Under the pieces are notes generated by a model. The model had not been told where the DNA came from. It made no database searches and saw only the letters and a program-made list of their open reading frames with translations. From Thermoplasmata archaeon (GTDB lineage: Archaea; Thermoplasmatota; Thermoplasmata; Lutacidiplasmatales; SKW197), in NCBI GenBank assembly GCA_026414225.1, contig JAOAJK010000001.1:196886-260885 (forward strand): DNA of 64,000 bases. Reading direction: 5' to 3'. This document shows positions 26,450 to 34,541 of the stretch, one piece after another. Within the stretch, counting starts at the first letter, position 1, and every line of letters begins with the position of its first letter. The position numbers and the translations under genes are program-made.

Positions 26450-27703
26450 CTAAATTTCGATCGTCTCCCCGCATTCCAGCTTCTTTGAAGGATAATCCTC
26501 CTTCTTCACATCCGGGAAAATCAGCACATTCTTCCCGATCTCCATGTTCTCAGGCACCACCGCATTCTTTCCAATCACGGTAATCCCAGAATTCAGATAT
26601 TCCGGATACTTCTTGTTGGGCACGCTTTCATGCCCCGCACCGATGTGGGTCCCTGCCCCTACAATCACATTCTTGTCAAGAATCACTGTTTCCAGCACCG
26701 CATTCTCCCCGATCACGCAGTCCTGCATTATGACCGAATCATGCACGAATGCCCCTTTCTTCACAATCACTCCAGGTGAAAGCACTGAATGGACCACCTT
26801 GCCCTCTATTCTGCACCCCGGTGACACAATGCTGTTCAGCACCGTGCCTCCAGAACCCACATAGGCAGGGGCCCTGTCGCTGCGCCTCATCTCGGAAAGG
26901 TTCGTCCGGAGATTCCATTCCTCAAGTTTTAGCTGTGAATTTTCGTCCAGGGCATCCATGTTCGCCTCCCAGTAAGATTGAATTGTCCCCACATCCCTCC
27001 AGTAACCTGTGAATGGATAGGCATAGACCCTGTAGTTCTTTATCATCCAGCCAATGATGTCCTTCCCGAAATCATTTCCAAGCTTTTTCTTCAGCACATT
27101 TTCGAGCACATCCATGTTGAACGCATAGATCCCCATCGAGGCAATGTTGCTTTTTGGCGACTTCGGTTTCTCCTCCCAGTCCACGATTCTTCCGTCTTCG
27201 TCCTTGATTGCGATTCCAAACCTGCTGGCTTCGCTCAACGGCACTTCCATCGTGGCAATTGTCAGGTCCGCATTTTTCTCCTTGTGGTAGTTCACGAGGT
27301 CCGAGTAGTCCATCTTGTAGATGTGGTCCCCAGAGAGAATAAGGACCCGCTCTGGGGAAAAATCCCTGATGAAACCCATATTCTGGTAGATTGCATCCGC
27401 TGTGCCCTTGTACCAGTCAAATTCCTTCTCACCTGTTCTCGGCGGCAAAATTTTCGCAACCCTAGAACGCCCCACATAATCCCAGGCACTTCCACTCCCG
27501 ATGTGGTCCATCAGTGAAAGGGGCTTATACTGGGTGAGAATCCCGAGGACCCTGACACCCGAGTTGCAGGCATTGCTCAAGGTGAAATCGATTATTCTGT
27601 ACATCCCGCCGAACGGCACTGCTGGCTTCGCTCTCTTCTTCGCAAGAATGCTCAACCGCGAGCCAACACCCCCTGCAAGTAGCATTCCAACCGTCTTCCA
27701 CAT
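26450..27703 (-). CDS. glgC: GlgC-like glucose-1-phosphate adenylyltransferase, copy 1
   Basis: 417 residues: an N-terminal nucleotidyltransferase domain (GMLLAGGVGSRLSILAKKRAKP, then PFGGMYRIIDF, WYKGTADAIYQN) and a C-terminal left-handed beta-helix (IVGAGTHIG and related hexapeptides). It should make ADP-glucose (or a similar NDP-sugar) from glucose-1-phosphate for glycogen. The ATG 27703 overlaps the stop of the second copy. With two adjacent copies, one may be regulatory. No glycogen synthase is seen here. Confidence 0.9.
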   Translation of the reverse strand: MWKTVGMLLAGGVGSRLSILAKKRAKPAVPFGGMYRIIDFTLSNACNSGVRVLGILTQYKPLSLMDHIGSGSAWDYVGRSRVAKILPPRTGEKEFDWYKGTADAIYQNMGFIRDFSPERVLILSGDHIYKMDYSDLVNYHKEKNADLTIATMEVPLSEASRFGIAIKDEDGRIVDWEEKPKSPKSNIASMGIYAFNMDVLENVLKKKLGNDFGKDIIGWMIKNYRVYAYPFTGYWRDVGTIQSYWEANMDALDENSQLKLEEWNLRTNLSEMRRSDRAPAYVGSGGTVLNSIVSPGCRIEGKVVHSVLSPGVIVKKGAFVHDSVIMQDCVIGENAVLETVILDKNVIVGAGTHIGAGHESVPNKKYPEYLNSGITVIGKNAVVPENMEIGKNVLIFPDVKKEDYPSKKLECGETIEI

Positions 27704-28929
27704 CACTCCTCACCCCCGACTGTTGTTCCTGGCTCTATCCTCTTTTCCTTGAAAGAACTCTCGCCTGTGAATGGCCAGACCACGCAACCCTCGCCTATAG
27801 ACACGGTGTCTGGAATCCTGGCATTCTTGCCGATGCAGGTAATTTTTTTGCTCCCACCGATCACAGAATTTTTTCCAAGTACAGTACCCTCATCAATGAT
27901 TGTATATTCCACGACTGTCCCCTCTCCAATGAAGCAATCACACATTATCAGGGAATTCTTCACGACAGCACCCTTCTCGATTACCACATTTGAGGAGATT
28001 ATCGAATGGCTCACCTTTCCCTTTATCCTGCAGCCCCTGGCAATGAGCGCATCCTCCACATCAGCGGTAGGATAGAATCTGGAAGGTGGTAAATCATGGT
28101 GGTAATGCCCGTAGATATTGGTCCTTATTCCACACTCCTCTGGCTTTATCTTGGGTTCCTCTCCGAGTAGGTCCATGTTGGTGTTGAAGTATTCGTGGAG
28201 TGTTCTCGTGTAGCCCCAGTAGCCACCAAACTTGTAGCCGTACACATTCTTTCCCGCCTTCATCATTTCTGGAATCACATCACGGCCAAACTCGTGAGAT
28301 TTCTCCCTTGCATTCTTCTTCAGGGCCTCAATTAACACTTCCGTTTTGAACGCATAAATTGTGAGCGAGGCCCACTCATATTTTGTCTTCTCTGGCTTTT
28401 CCACATAGTCCCTGAGCCAGCCGTCCTTCCCGATGTCCGCCATTCCAAATCTGTGACCTTCGCTCGGATCAACCTTCACAAAGCCCACGGTAAGGTCTGC
28501 GTTTTTTTCCAGATGGAGTGAAATTATTTCATTGTAGTCCATGCAGTAAATGTGGTCTCCAGAGAGGATGAGGACATTGTCCGGGGAGTATTCCTGAATA
28601 AAAGCCAGATTTTGATATACCGCATCCGCAGTGCCTCTGTACCAGTCACTCGTTCTCACCCCCTTGTATGGTGGAAGAATTTTTATGCCCTTGCCCCTGC
28701 CCACGAGGTCCCAGTGAATTCCAGAACCGATGTGGCTTATCAACTCGGAAGGATTGTATTGTGAGAGAATTCCGACCACTTCTATGCCAGAATTATGCAG
28801 ATTGCTCAACGGAAAATCAATGATCCTGTAGATGCCACCGAACGGCACCGCTGACTTGGGTCTTGTCAGCGTGAGCACACCCAGTTCATCTACCCTGCCC
28901 CCTGCAAGCACCAGTGCAATCAATCTCAT
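27703..28929 (-). CDS. GlgC-like glucose-1-phosphate adenylyltransferase, copy 2
   Basis: 408 residues, paralog of the next gene, with LVLAGGRVDELGVLTLTRPKS, PFGGIYRIIDF, WYRGTADAVYQN and a C-terminal beta-helix. In the first loop it reads GGRVDELGVLTLTRPKSA, while GlgC usually has a GxGxRL-type loop; this may point to a GlgD-like non-catalytic or regulatory subunit. The start at 28929 gives a leaderless fit with TTTATTAAAC about 25 bases upstream. It is first in the operon. Confidence 0.85.
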   Translation of the reverse strand: MRLIALVLAGGRVDELGVLTLTRPKSAVPFGGIYRIIDFPLSNLHNSGIEVVGILSQYNPSELISHIGSGIHWDLVGRGKGIKILPPYKGVRTSDWYRGTADAVYQNLAFIQEYSPDNVLILSGDHIYCMDYNEIISLHLEKNADLTVGFVKVDPSEGHRFGMADIGKDGWLRDYVEKPEKTKYEWASLTIYAFKTEVLIEALKKNAREKSHEFGRDVIPEMMKAGKNVYGYKFGGYWGYTRTLHEYFNTNMDLLGEEPKIKPEECGIRTNIYGHYHHDLPPSRFYPTADVEDALIARGCRIKGKVSHSIISSNVVIEKGAVVKNSLIMCDCFIGEGTVVEYTIIDEGTVLGKNSVIGGSKKITCIGKNARIPDTVSIGEGCVVWPFTGESSFKEKRIEPGTTVGGEE

Positions 28930-29064
28930 GGGGTGGTAATCGGCTTCGGGTTTAATAAATTTTTGCACTCAAATCTTTGAATCACCCTGGGAAAAATATC
29001 CAGCAGAGAAATTATTAACCTCTACAAAAAAATTTATTACTCCATAATATATATACTATCATCC

Positions 29065-29841
29065 ATGATAAAACTTACATTTCTTGGCACGGGTGGTGGG
29101 AGGTTTGCCACCCTCTATCAAACAAGAGCCACTGGTGGAGTTTATTTAGAGGATTTTACCCCCGAAAAACCATTCAGGGTCCACATAGACCCTGGACCTG
29201 GGGCGCTCGTGCATGCGGGAAGGAATGGAATCAACCCGACCCAGACAGACGGTATAATAGTTACCCACTGCCATCCAGACCACTATGTGGATGCCGAGAT
29301 TCTCACCGAAGCGATGACAATGGGTGGAAGGAGAAAAAAGGGCTTTCTCCTGGGAAGCAGGAGCACGCTGGAGGGCGTCGAAAACATAGGTCCCTGTATC
29401 TCAAGATACTTCCAGAAGAATGTGGAGACCTGCATGATTATTGAGAAGACCAGCATGAAGCTGGGCGAGCTCGTGGTTACACCTGCACCCGCGATTCATT
29501 CCGACCCAACGACGGTCGGACTCCGAATTTCTACAAACACTGGCATCATTGCCTATGTCGCAGACACCGAGTTCTCAAAGGAAATTGCAGGGGCCTACAG
29601 AAACGCAAGGGTGCTCATTCTCCCTGTGACCCGTCCGAGGGCAGCAAAAATTCCGTACCACCTCACCACAGATGATGCTGCAGAATTTGCTGCGATTGTG
29701 AAGCCAGAACTTTGCATAATCACGCATTTCGGACTGAAAATGCTTGAAGCGGATCCTGAGGCGGAGGCGAGATGGATAGAACAGCAGAGCAAGGTGAAGT
29801 GCATTGCCGCATCGGATGGAATGAAGATAGAGGTCGATTAG
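29065..29841 (+). CDS. Metallo-beta-lactamase-fold hydrolase
   Basis: 258 residues with the MBL zinc motif THCHPDH (H68, H70, D72, H73), LGTGGGR at the start, a late His (PAIHSDPTTVGL) and an Asp/His pair near the end (FSKE, ITHFGLKM). It resembles archaeal RNase Z- or phosphodiesterase-like MBL proteins, but the substrate is not shown. A TATA box (ATATATACT, about 29046) precedes the ATG by about 20-25 bases. Confidence 0.85.
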   Translation: MIKLTFLGTGGGRFATLYQTRATGGVYLEDFTPEKPFRVHIDPGPGALVHAGRNGINPTQTDGIIVTHCHPDHYVDAEILTEAMTMGGRRKKGFLLGSRSTLEGVENIGPCISRYFQKNVETCMIIEKTSMKLGELVVTPAPAIHSDPTTVGLRISTNTGIIAYVADTEFSKEIAGAYRNARVLILPVTRPRAAKIPYHLTTDDAAEFAAIVKPELCIITHFGLKMLEADPEAEARWIEQQSKVKCIAASDGMKIEVD

Positions 29842-30065
29842 AAACTACTAATTTTTTGGTAATTACTAATGAATTGGTAATGTCCTTACTCTCATGGATT
29901 TATCTACTTATAAATAAACAATATTAAATTAGATTATTTATAAATAATGGATTAAGGTTTCAACCACGGAGATAGGCCTTGCTCAACCGCTTGGAGCAGA
30001 GAATAGAAAAGAGATTGCAAAACCTCATATACATTAAGAGAATGTTGATAAATTAGGGGTTTGAA
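29842..30065. other. AT-rich gap with palindrome and repeats, no gene
   Basis: The stretch holds a perfect 14-base palindrome TTATTTATAAATAA (29934-29947), an imperfect repeat of CTAAT..TTGGTAAT (about 29848-29880), and several TATA-like boxes. The 15-mer AATTTTTTGGTAATT recurs at 33604-33618. These look like terminator or operator material; no gene is seen. Confidence 0.3.
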
Positions 30066-30572
30066 ATGTCGTTCCTAAGAGGGATAACAATTATTTCCAT
30101 AATCCTGGGAGCGGTATTGACCAATACTGGCGTACTACTACTATCCACCCAGCAGATTACTGCAATCGTACTCTCAATGGGGGGAATATTTTTCATGGCT
30201 TTCGGTATAATTGTGGCTATAATGGACGCAAAAACTCCAGAAGAGGATGAAGATCGAGAGTCCACACCACAAAAGATTACCCAGATTGAAATGTTGTGCA
30301 TTGGAAAAGGTTTTAAGATAACGGGGAGTGGATTCATTGTACAGGGTGCGATTATGATACTCTTTGCCCTATTGGGCTTGTATTCTTCTGTAAATACTCT
30401 CCAGAACTACCCTGCCTTCCTGAGAGAGACAGGGGAACAAATATACATAATAAATATCATCCTGTGTGAATTGATATTTGCCTGCGGGCTGTTTTTTGGA
30501 ATCATAGGTTGCTACCTGTATTGGAAGATCGGGGCCGTCCTCATAAAAACGGTCCAAAATCCCTATGAATGA
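30066..30572 (+). CDS. Four-pass membrane protein, unknown
   Basis: 168 residues with four hydrophobic helices (about 5-27, 35-55, 85-115, 130-160) and a charged loop (DAKTPEEDEDRESTPQ) between helices 2 and 3. No family is recognised. A hairpin overlaps its stop codon and may end its transcript. The N-terminal Ala/Ile-rich helix does not look like a cleavable signal. Confidence 0.6.
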   Translation: MSFLRGITIISIILGAVLTNTGVLLLSTQQITAIVLSMGGIFFMAFGIIVAIMDAKTPEEDEDRESTPQKITQIEMLCIGKGFKITGSGFIVQGAIMILFALLGLYSSVNTLQNYPAFLRETGEQIYIINIILCELIFACGLFFGIIGCYLYWKIGAVLIKTVQNPYE

Positions 30573-30598
30573 AGTATAATCTCTGTTATACTTCATTC
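30567..30598 (+). terminator. Perfect 13-bp inverted repeat, terminator-like
   Basis: GAATGAAGTATAA and TTATACTTCATTC flank a 6-base loop (TCTCTG) and pair without a mismatch. The left arm covers the stop of the preceding gene. There is no T-run after it, so it could instead be an operator or RNA-processing site. Confidence 0.4.
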
Positions 30599-30756
30599 GC
30601 AGAGCCAGGAGTTTGTGGCGGGCGAGGGCAAATGAAGTTTTTTGAAGCCAGGAAGCAAAATCGCATTAAACAGCGAATAACAGGTTTTTTCCATGTCGTC
30701 TTACCTGATTAGCATCCGAACCCCGAAAAGGCCCGTAAAAACGATTTATTAAAGCC

Positions 30757-30993
30757 ATGGGGATAACCCGAGAGGAAAAGCTCTTTATCCTCCGATGCAT
30801 TCCACTCAACATGCCCTTGCTCCGGGAGTATTACCGGTTCTTCAGCGATGAGATGGAGTATGACGAATTCGTGAAGATGGTCAATGAAAAGCGGAAGCTG
30901 TACGGGAATCTTTACGATGAGGAAACCATTGTCCTTTACTTTCTGGCAAAGAAGGGAAAGCTAAAAGAGGTAGCGGAGGAAAAGGGGCTATAA
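30757..30993 (+). CDS. Small uncharacterised protein (78 aa)
   Basis: 78 residues, charged and helical with no membrane segment or cysteine cluster. No family is recognised. A TTTATTAAAG box lies only about 7 bases before the ATG, too close for a normal promoter, so either transcription starts further upstream or the true start is later in the frame. Coding is likely but not certain. Confidence 0.5.
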   Translation: MGITREEKLFILRCIPLNMPLLREYYRFFSDEMEYDEFVKMVNEKRKLYGNLYDEETIVLYFLAKKGKLKEVAEEKGL

Positions 30994-31128
30994 TATATTA
31001 TAGATAATGTGTAAATAGAATTATGAAATGTTATTTATATATAACTCTTTTTATTTTCAAGCCGGTAGCGAAGATTGAAATCCAACAAACCTTATATAGC
31101 CAAAAAATAATGTGGCTGTGGTGAAAAT

Positions 31129-33501
31129 TTGATATTACCTTCTGGTAAGCTGATAAATACTGCACTCGGGGGCAGGGAAACTGCCACTGCAGTGCTTGCA
31201 GAAGCAGAAGAAAATCAGTTATCTGGATATATCGGGGTTTCCACAGCAAAAGGCGGGAAAACGGCACTTGGATACCTTCTCTATAAAAATGGCAGTATCT
31301 GTGGGGCCTACTTTATGAGGGAGACAGAGTTATATGGGGAAGAGGCACTGCTGAAGGTTTTCATTGAAATTCTGAATCCAGAGGCGGTGATTGAGGTTCA
31401 CACCTTCGTGTACAAGTCCTCGTCAATCAACATTGACTTTGTGCTTCAGAAGTATCCGGAGGCAGGATGCAGTCCAAAGAAGTCATACTCCGACCTGATC
31501 CAGGATGCAATGAGGGCTGCAAGCGCTGAGGAGAGCACCAGGCGGCTCACGCTACTCTCCGAAATTGAGAAAACTGCCCAGGTAAGACCCATGCCTGCGC
31601 CTGCACCGGAATCAGAGACACCTGGGGAGTACGGGAATTCCGCACTGATGAAGGAGGAAATTGAGCGATTGAAGGCAAGCAGCTTAACTTTGTTAAAACA
31701 TCTGTCCAGCAAGGAGAGAACAGAACTGGATGTAGAGCAAATCGCAGAGAAACGGATTCTGGAGATGAAACTTGCAAAGGAATCCGAGGACCTGGAGCGA
31801 AGAAAAAAAGAGCTGGCTGAAATTGAGAAAAACCTTAACGAGCGGGAAGCAAATCTGAAGGCGTACGATGCGTCGCTGAAAACTCGCGAAGAGAACCTGA
31901 AAAAGGAACTGGAACGGCTTGCAAATGAGAAAATTGAAATTTCAAGGGCGTGGAGCGAGATTGCAATCCAGATTGAAAAAAATGCAGAAACGAAGAAGAA
32001 TATAGAGAAGAAACTGGAGGAGATGCTGAAGAGGGAGGAGCAGTTCCTCGACAGGGAGAGGAAACTTGCGAATGAGGAAGAGAAGGTGGTGAACGAAAAT
32101 AAAAGAATTGAAGCCAGATGGAAGGAGTTGAAGGCAGAGGAGGAGCGGTTGAAGGAACTCGCTGCAAGCATTGCAAGGAGGGAGGAAGAGATCGCCAGGA
32201 GGGAAAGAGAAATCAAGAGAGAAGACCAGGAACTTACGAAGAGGGCTGAGGAAATTGCGGGAAAAATAAAGGAACTGGAACAGGGTGAAATGAAGCTGGA
32301 AAAGGAGAGGAGAATGCTTGCAGACGAAAAGGAGAACCTGGAAAAGGAAAAAATTTATCTTGAGAAGGAACTGGAAAGTTTGAAAGCAAGGTTCGGGGAA
32401 CTGGAAGCAAGGGAAAAGAGGGTTGCGGAACGGGAGGCGGATATCAACGAATTTGAGAATGCACTGGCAAAGGAGAAGAAAAATCTGAAGGAGATTGAAA
32501 CCAGATATCTGAAGAAAAAGGAAGAAGTTGAGAAGAAAGAAAAGGCCATGGCTGCGAGGGAGAAGGAGCTGAGGGAGCACGAGGAAGAGATTGAAAGGGA
32601 GAAGGAAAAAATCCGGGAAATGTATGATGAAATAATTGGAAAGGAGAAAGTGCTGGCTGAAAGGGAAAAGGAATTGAAGAGTTTTGAAGAGCGGCTCAAA
32701 GAAAGGGAGAGGGCTCTGGGGCAGAAGGAGCGGGAAATTGCAGCCGAGCTGGAAAGAATTGCGGAGGAAAGAAGTGTGGTAGAGGCCGGAAGAACAAGGC
32801 TGGATAAAGATGCGGAGAAACTCCGTGCTGAGGTGGAAAAGGAGAAGAAGAAGGTGCTGGAGAAAGCAAAGGAGGTCGTTGAGCGGGAAAAAGCCCTGGA
32901 TGAGAGAGAGAGACACATTGAATCTATAGAAAGCCAGGTGAAGGAAAAACTTGCTGCTCTCGCCGAGTTGAAGGCGAATGTAGAGGAAGAAAAGAAGGCA
33001 CTGGACCAGAAAATTGCAGAACTTGAGGCAAGGGAGAAGGAGATAGAGGGAAAGATGCTGGAAGCGGTCGAGCAGCATAGGAAGACGGAGGAGTCGCTGG
33101 CTGCAAGGCAGAAGGAATTTGACGCAAAGGAAAAGGAACTGGCTAAGAAGGAGCGGAATCTGGAGGAAAAGGAGAAACGGTTGCAGGAAAAAGCCCAGAG
33201 CCAGACAGAGAGGGAAAGGGAGCTGAAGCGCGGGCTTGCGGACCTTCTCAGGCGCCAGGATGAACTTGAAGAGAGGGCAAGGGAAATTGAGAAACTCCAG
33301 GAAGAGATTGAAAGGAAGCAGAAGGAAATTGAGGAACTGGAACATGAGAAAATTGCCGCCCTGGAGGAGCGGGAAAAGGAACTTGAGGCAAGGGAGAAGG
33401 CATTATCTGGCCGTGAGGAGGAGTTGCGAAGAAAGGAGAAGACAATCCAGGAAAAACAAATGGAATTTTTGAAGATCCGGGAGAGCCTGGAGAAGATTTA
33501 G
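31129..33501 (+). CDS. 790-residue coiled-coil protein with N-terminal globular domain
   Basis: Residues 1-110 form a globular domain (LINTALGGRETATAVLAEAEENQLSG is its start) with a PATAN/DUF2226-like strand pattern. Residues from about 175 to the end are almost entirely Glu/Lys/Arg/Leu heptads with a few Ala-rich breaks, so a coiled coil of about 600 residues. It starts at TTG 31129 after GGTGA; a TTATATAG box is at about 31089-31098. The shape suits a scaffold or cytoskeletal partner, but no function is shown. Function is unknown. Confidence 0.75.
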   Translation: MILPSGKLINTALGGRETATAVLAEAEENQLSGYIGVSTAKGGKTALGYLLYKNGSICGAYFMRETELYGEEALLKVFIEILNPEAVIEVHTFVYKSSSINIDFVLQKYPEAGCSPKKSYSDLIQDAMRAASAEESTRRLTLLSEIEKTAQVRPMPAPAPESETPGEYGNSALMKEEIERLKASSLTLLKHLSSKERTELDVEQIAEKRILEMKLAKESEDLERRKKELAEIEKNLNEREANLKAYDASLKTREENLKKELERLANEKIEISRAWSEIAIQIEKNAETKKNIEKKLEEMLKREEQFLDRERKLANEEEKVVNENKRIEARWKELKAEEERLKELAASIARREEEIARREREIKREDQELTKRAEEIAGKIKELEQGEMKLEKERRMLADEKENLEKEKIYLEKELESLKARFGELEAREKRVAEREADINEFENALAKEKKNLKEIETRYLKKKEEVEKKEKAMAAREKELREHEEEIEREKEKIREMYDEIIGKEKVLAEREKELKSFEERLKERERALGQKEREIAAELERIAEERSVVEAGRTRLDKDAEKLRAEVEKEKKKVLEKAKEVVEREKALDERERHIESIESQVKEKLAALAELKANVEEEKKALDQKIAELEAREKEIEGKMLEAVEQHRKTEESLAARQKEFDAKEKELAKKERNLEEKEKRLQEKAQSQTERERELKRGLADLLRRQDELEERAREIEKLQEEIERKQKEIEELEHEKIAALEEREKELEAREKALSGREEELRRKEKTIQEKQMEFLKIRESLEKI

Positions 33502-33581
33502 CTGATATTTTGTGTAATAAATAAATATAATTACGATATAAGCATTATTTGTAAATATATGCTGAAATGAAAATACACGGC

Positions 33582-33615
33582 TACCAAAAAATTGGAAACA
33601 ACCAATTTTTTGGTA
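33582..33615. terminator. Perfect 14-bp inverted repeat between convergent genes
   Basis: TACCAAAAAATTGG and CCAATTTTTTGGTA pair perfectly around AAACAA. It lies between the coiled-coil gene and the radical SAM gene, which converge, and could terminate both. It includes the 15-mer that also occurs near 29850. Confidence 0.5.
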
Positions 33616-33636
33616 ATTTCATCGCACGCGATATTC

Positions 33637-34497
33637 TTATACTGGCTTTTTTCCCTTCAAATAACTCCGCACGAATACCCCCATGTGTGCCAGGGGATTG
33701 AAGAGCGAAGGTTCCCGGAAGCACTGGATAAAGCATTCGTTACAGTTCCGTGGGGGCTTTTCGTGTTTGAAACAGGCATTGAGCTTCCCTTTAACATCTA
33801 TGTAAAAGATTGCCTCACCTGCCCTACATCTGGAAACTTTGTTGCCGCTGAGGTACTCGACGCATTGCCTGTAATATTCCCTGGTGTTTCCGAAAACATA
33901 TTTTCTGTAATTTGAGTAAGCCACTTGGAAAGCTGTCTGGATTTTCTTATGGCTCACGCTGAAATTCTTGTTGAAAACATAACTAGCATTGTCCGGAAAA
34001 CAGAGAGAGAGGGGTAAACCGATTTCACTGTTCGTGAATTCTGCCATCTGGAGCACGCGCTCCGCATTATCCTCGGTTACGAGCATATTCACGGTTGCGA
34101 TCTTTGTCTTGCCCTTCACATACCTTGCAGATTCCACCGCCTCCGCAAAGATTTTTCTACCCCTGAACTGGTTGTGGGCATCTGGCATGTAATCATCAAG
34201 CGAGATGCTGATTGCATCGAGGTACTCTGTCATCTCCTTTATTTTTTCAGGGTTGGTTCCGTTTGTCGCAGTGTGGGTAATGAAACCGAGTTCTTTCATC
34301 GCCTGGAGCATCTTTACGATGTCTGGATGGAGTGTGGGCTCGCCTCCTGTCAGCGAAAGATACCAGAAGCCCTGTTTCCTCAGGTCTCGGAGCCATTCTC
34401 TGTCCCATTTCAGAAATTCCGGTTTTGATAGATAGGTCTGGCAGGAATTGCACCTGAGATTGCATGCAGAAGTCACCTGCACGATCGCTCCCTTCAT
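33637..34497 (-). CDS. Radical SAM protein
   Basis: 286 residues from ATG 34497. The cluster-binding motif is CNLRCNSC (C12, C16, C19). The C-terminal part has further cysteines (SRCRAGE, LNACFKH, NCNECFIQC), as in SPASM-like auxiliary cluster domains. A TATTTATATT box is centred about 24 bases upstream, so ATG 34497 is a leaderless start; the GTG at 34545 overlaps the upstream gene's stop and would be read from the longer transcript. The substrate is unknown. Confidence 0.82.
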   Translation of the reverse strand: MKGAIVQVTSACNLRCNSCQTYLSKPEFLKWDREWLRDLRKQGFWYLSLTGGEPTLHPDIVKMLQAMKELGFITHTATNGTNPEKIKEMTEYLDAISISLDDYMPDAHNQFRGRKIFAEAVESARYVKGKTKIATVNMLVTEDNAERVLQMAEFTNSEIGLPLSLCFPDNASYVFNKNFSVSHKKIQTAFQVAYSNYRKYVFGNTREYYRQCVEYLSGNKVSRCRAGEAIFYIDVKGKLNACFKHEKPPRNCNECFIQCFREPSLFNPLAHMGVFVRSYLKGKKPV

Positions 34498-34541
34498 TGA
34501 TAAAGAAATTGGATGAGAATATAAATAGGTTTTCGCAGAAC

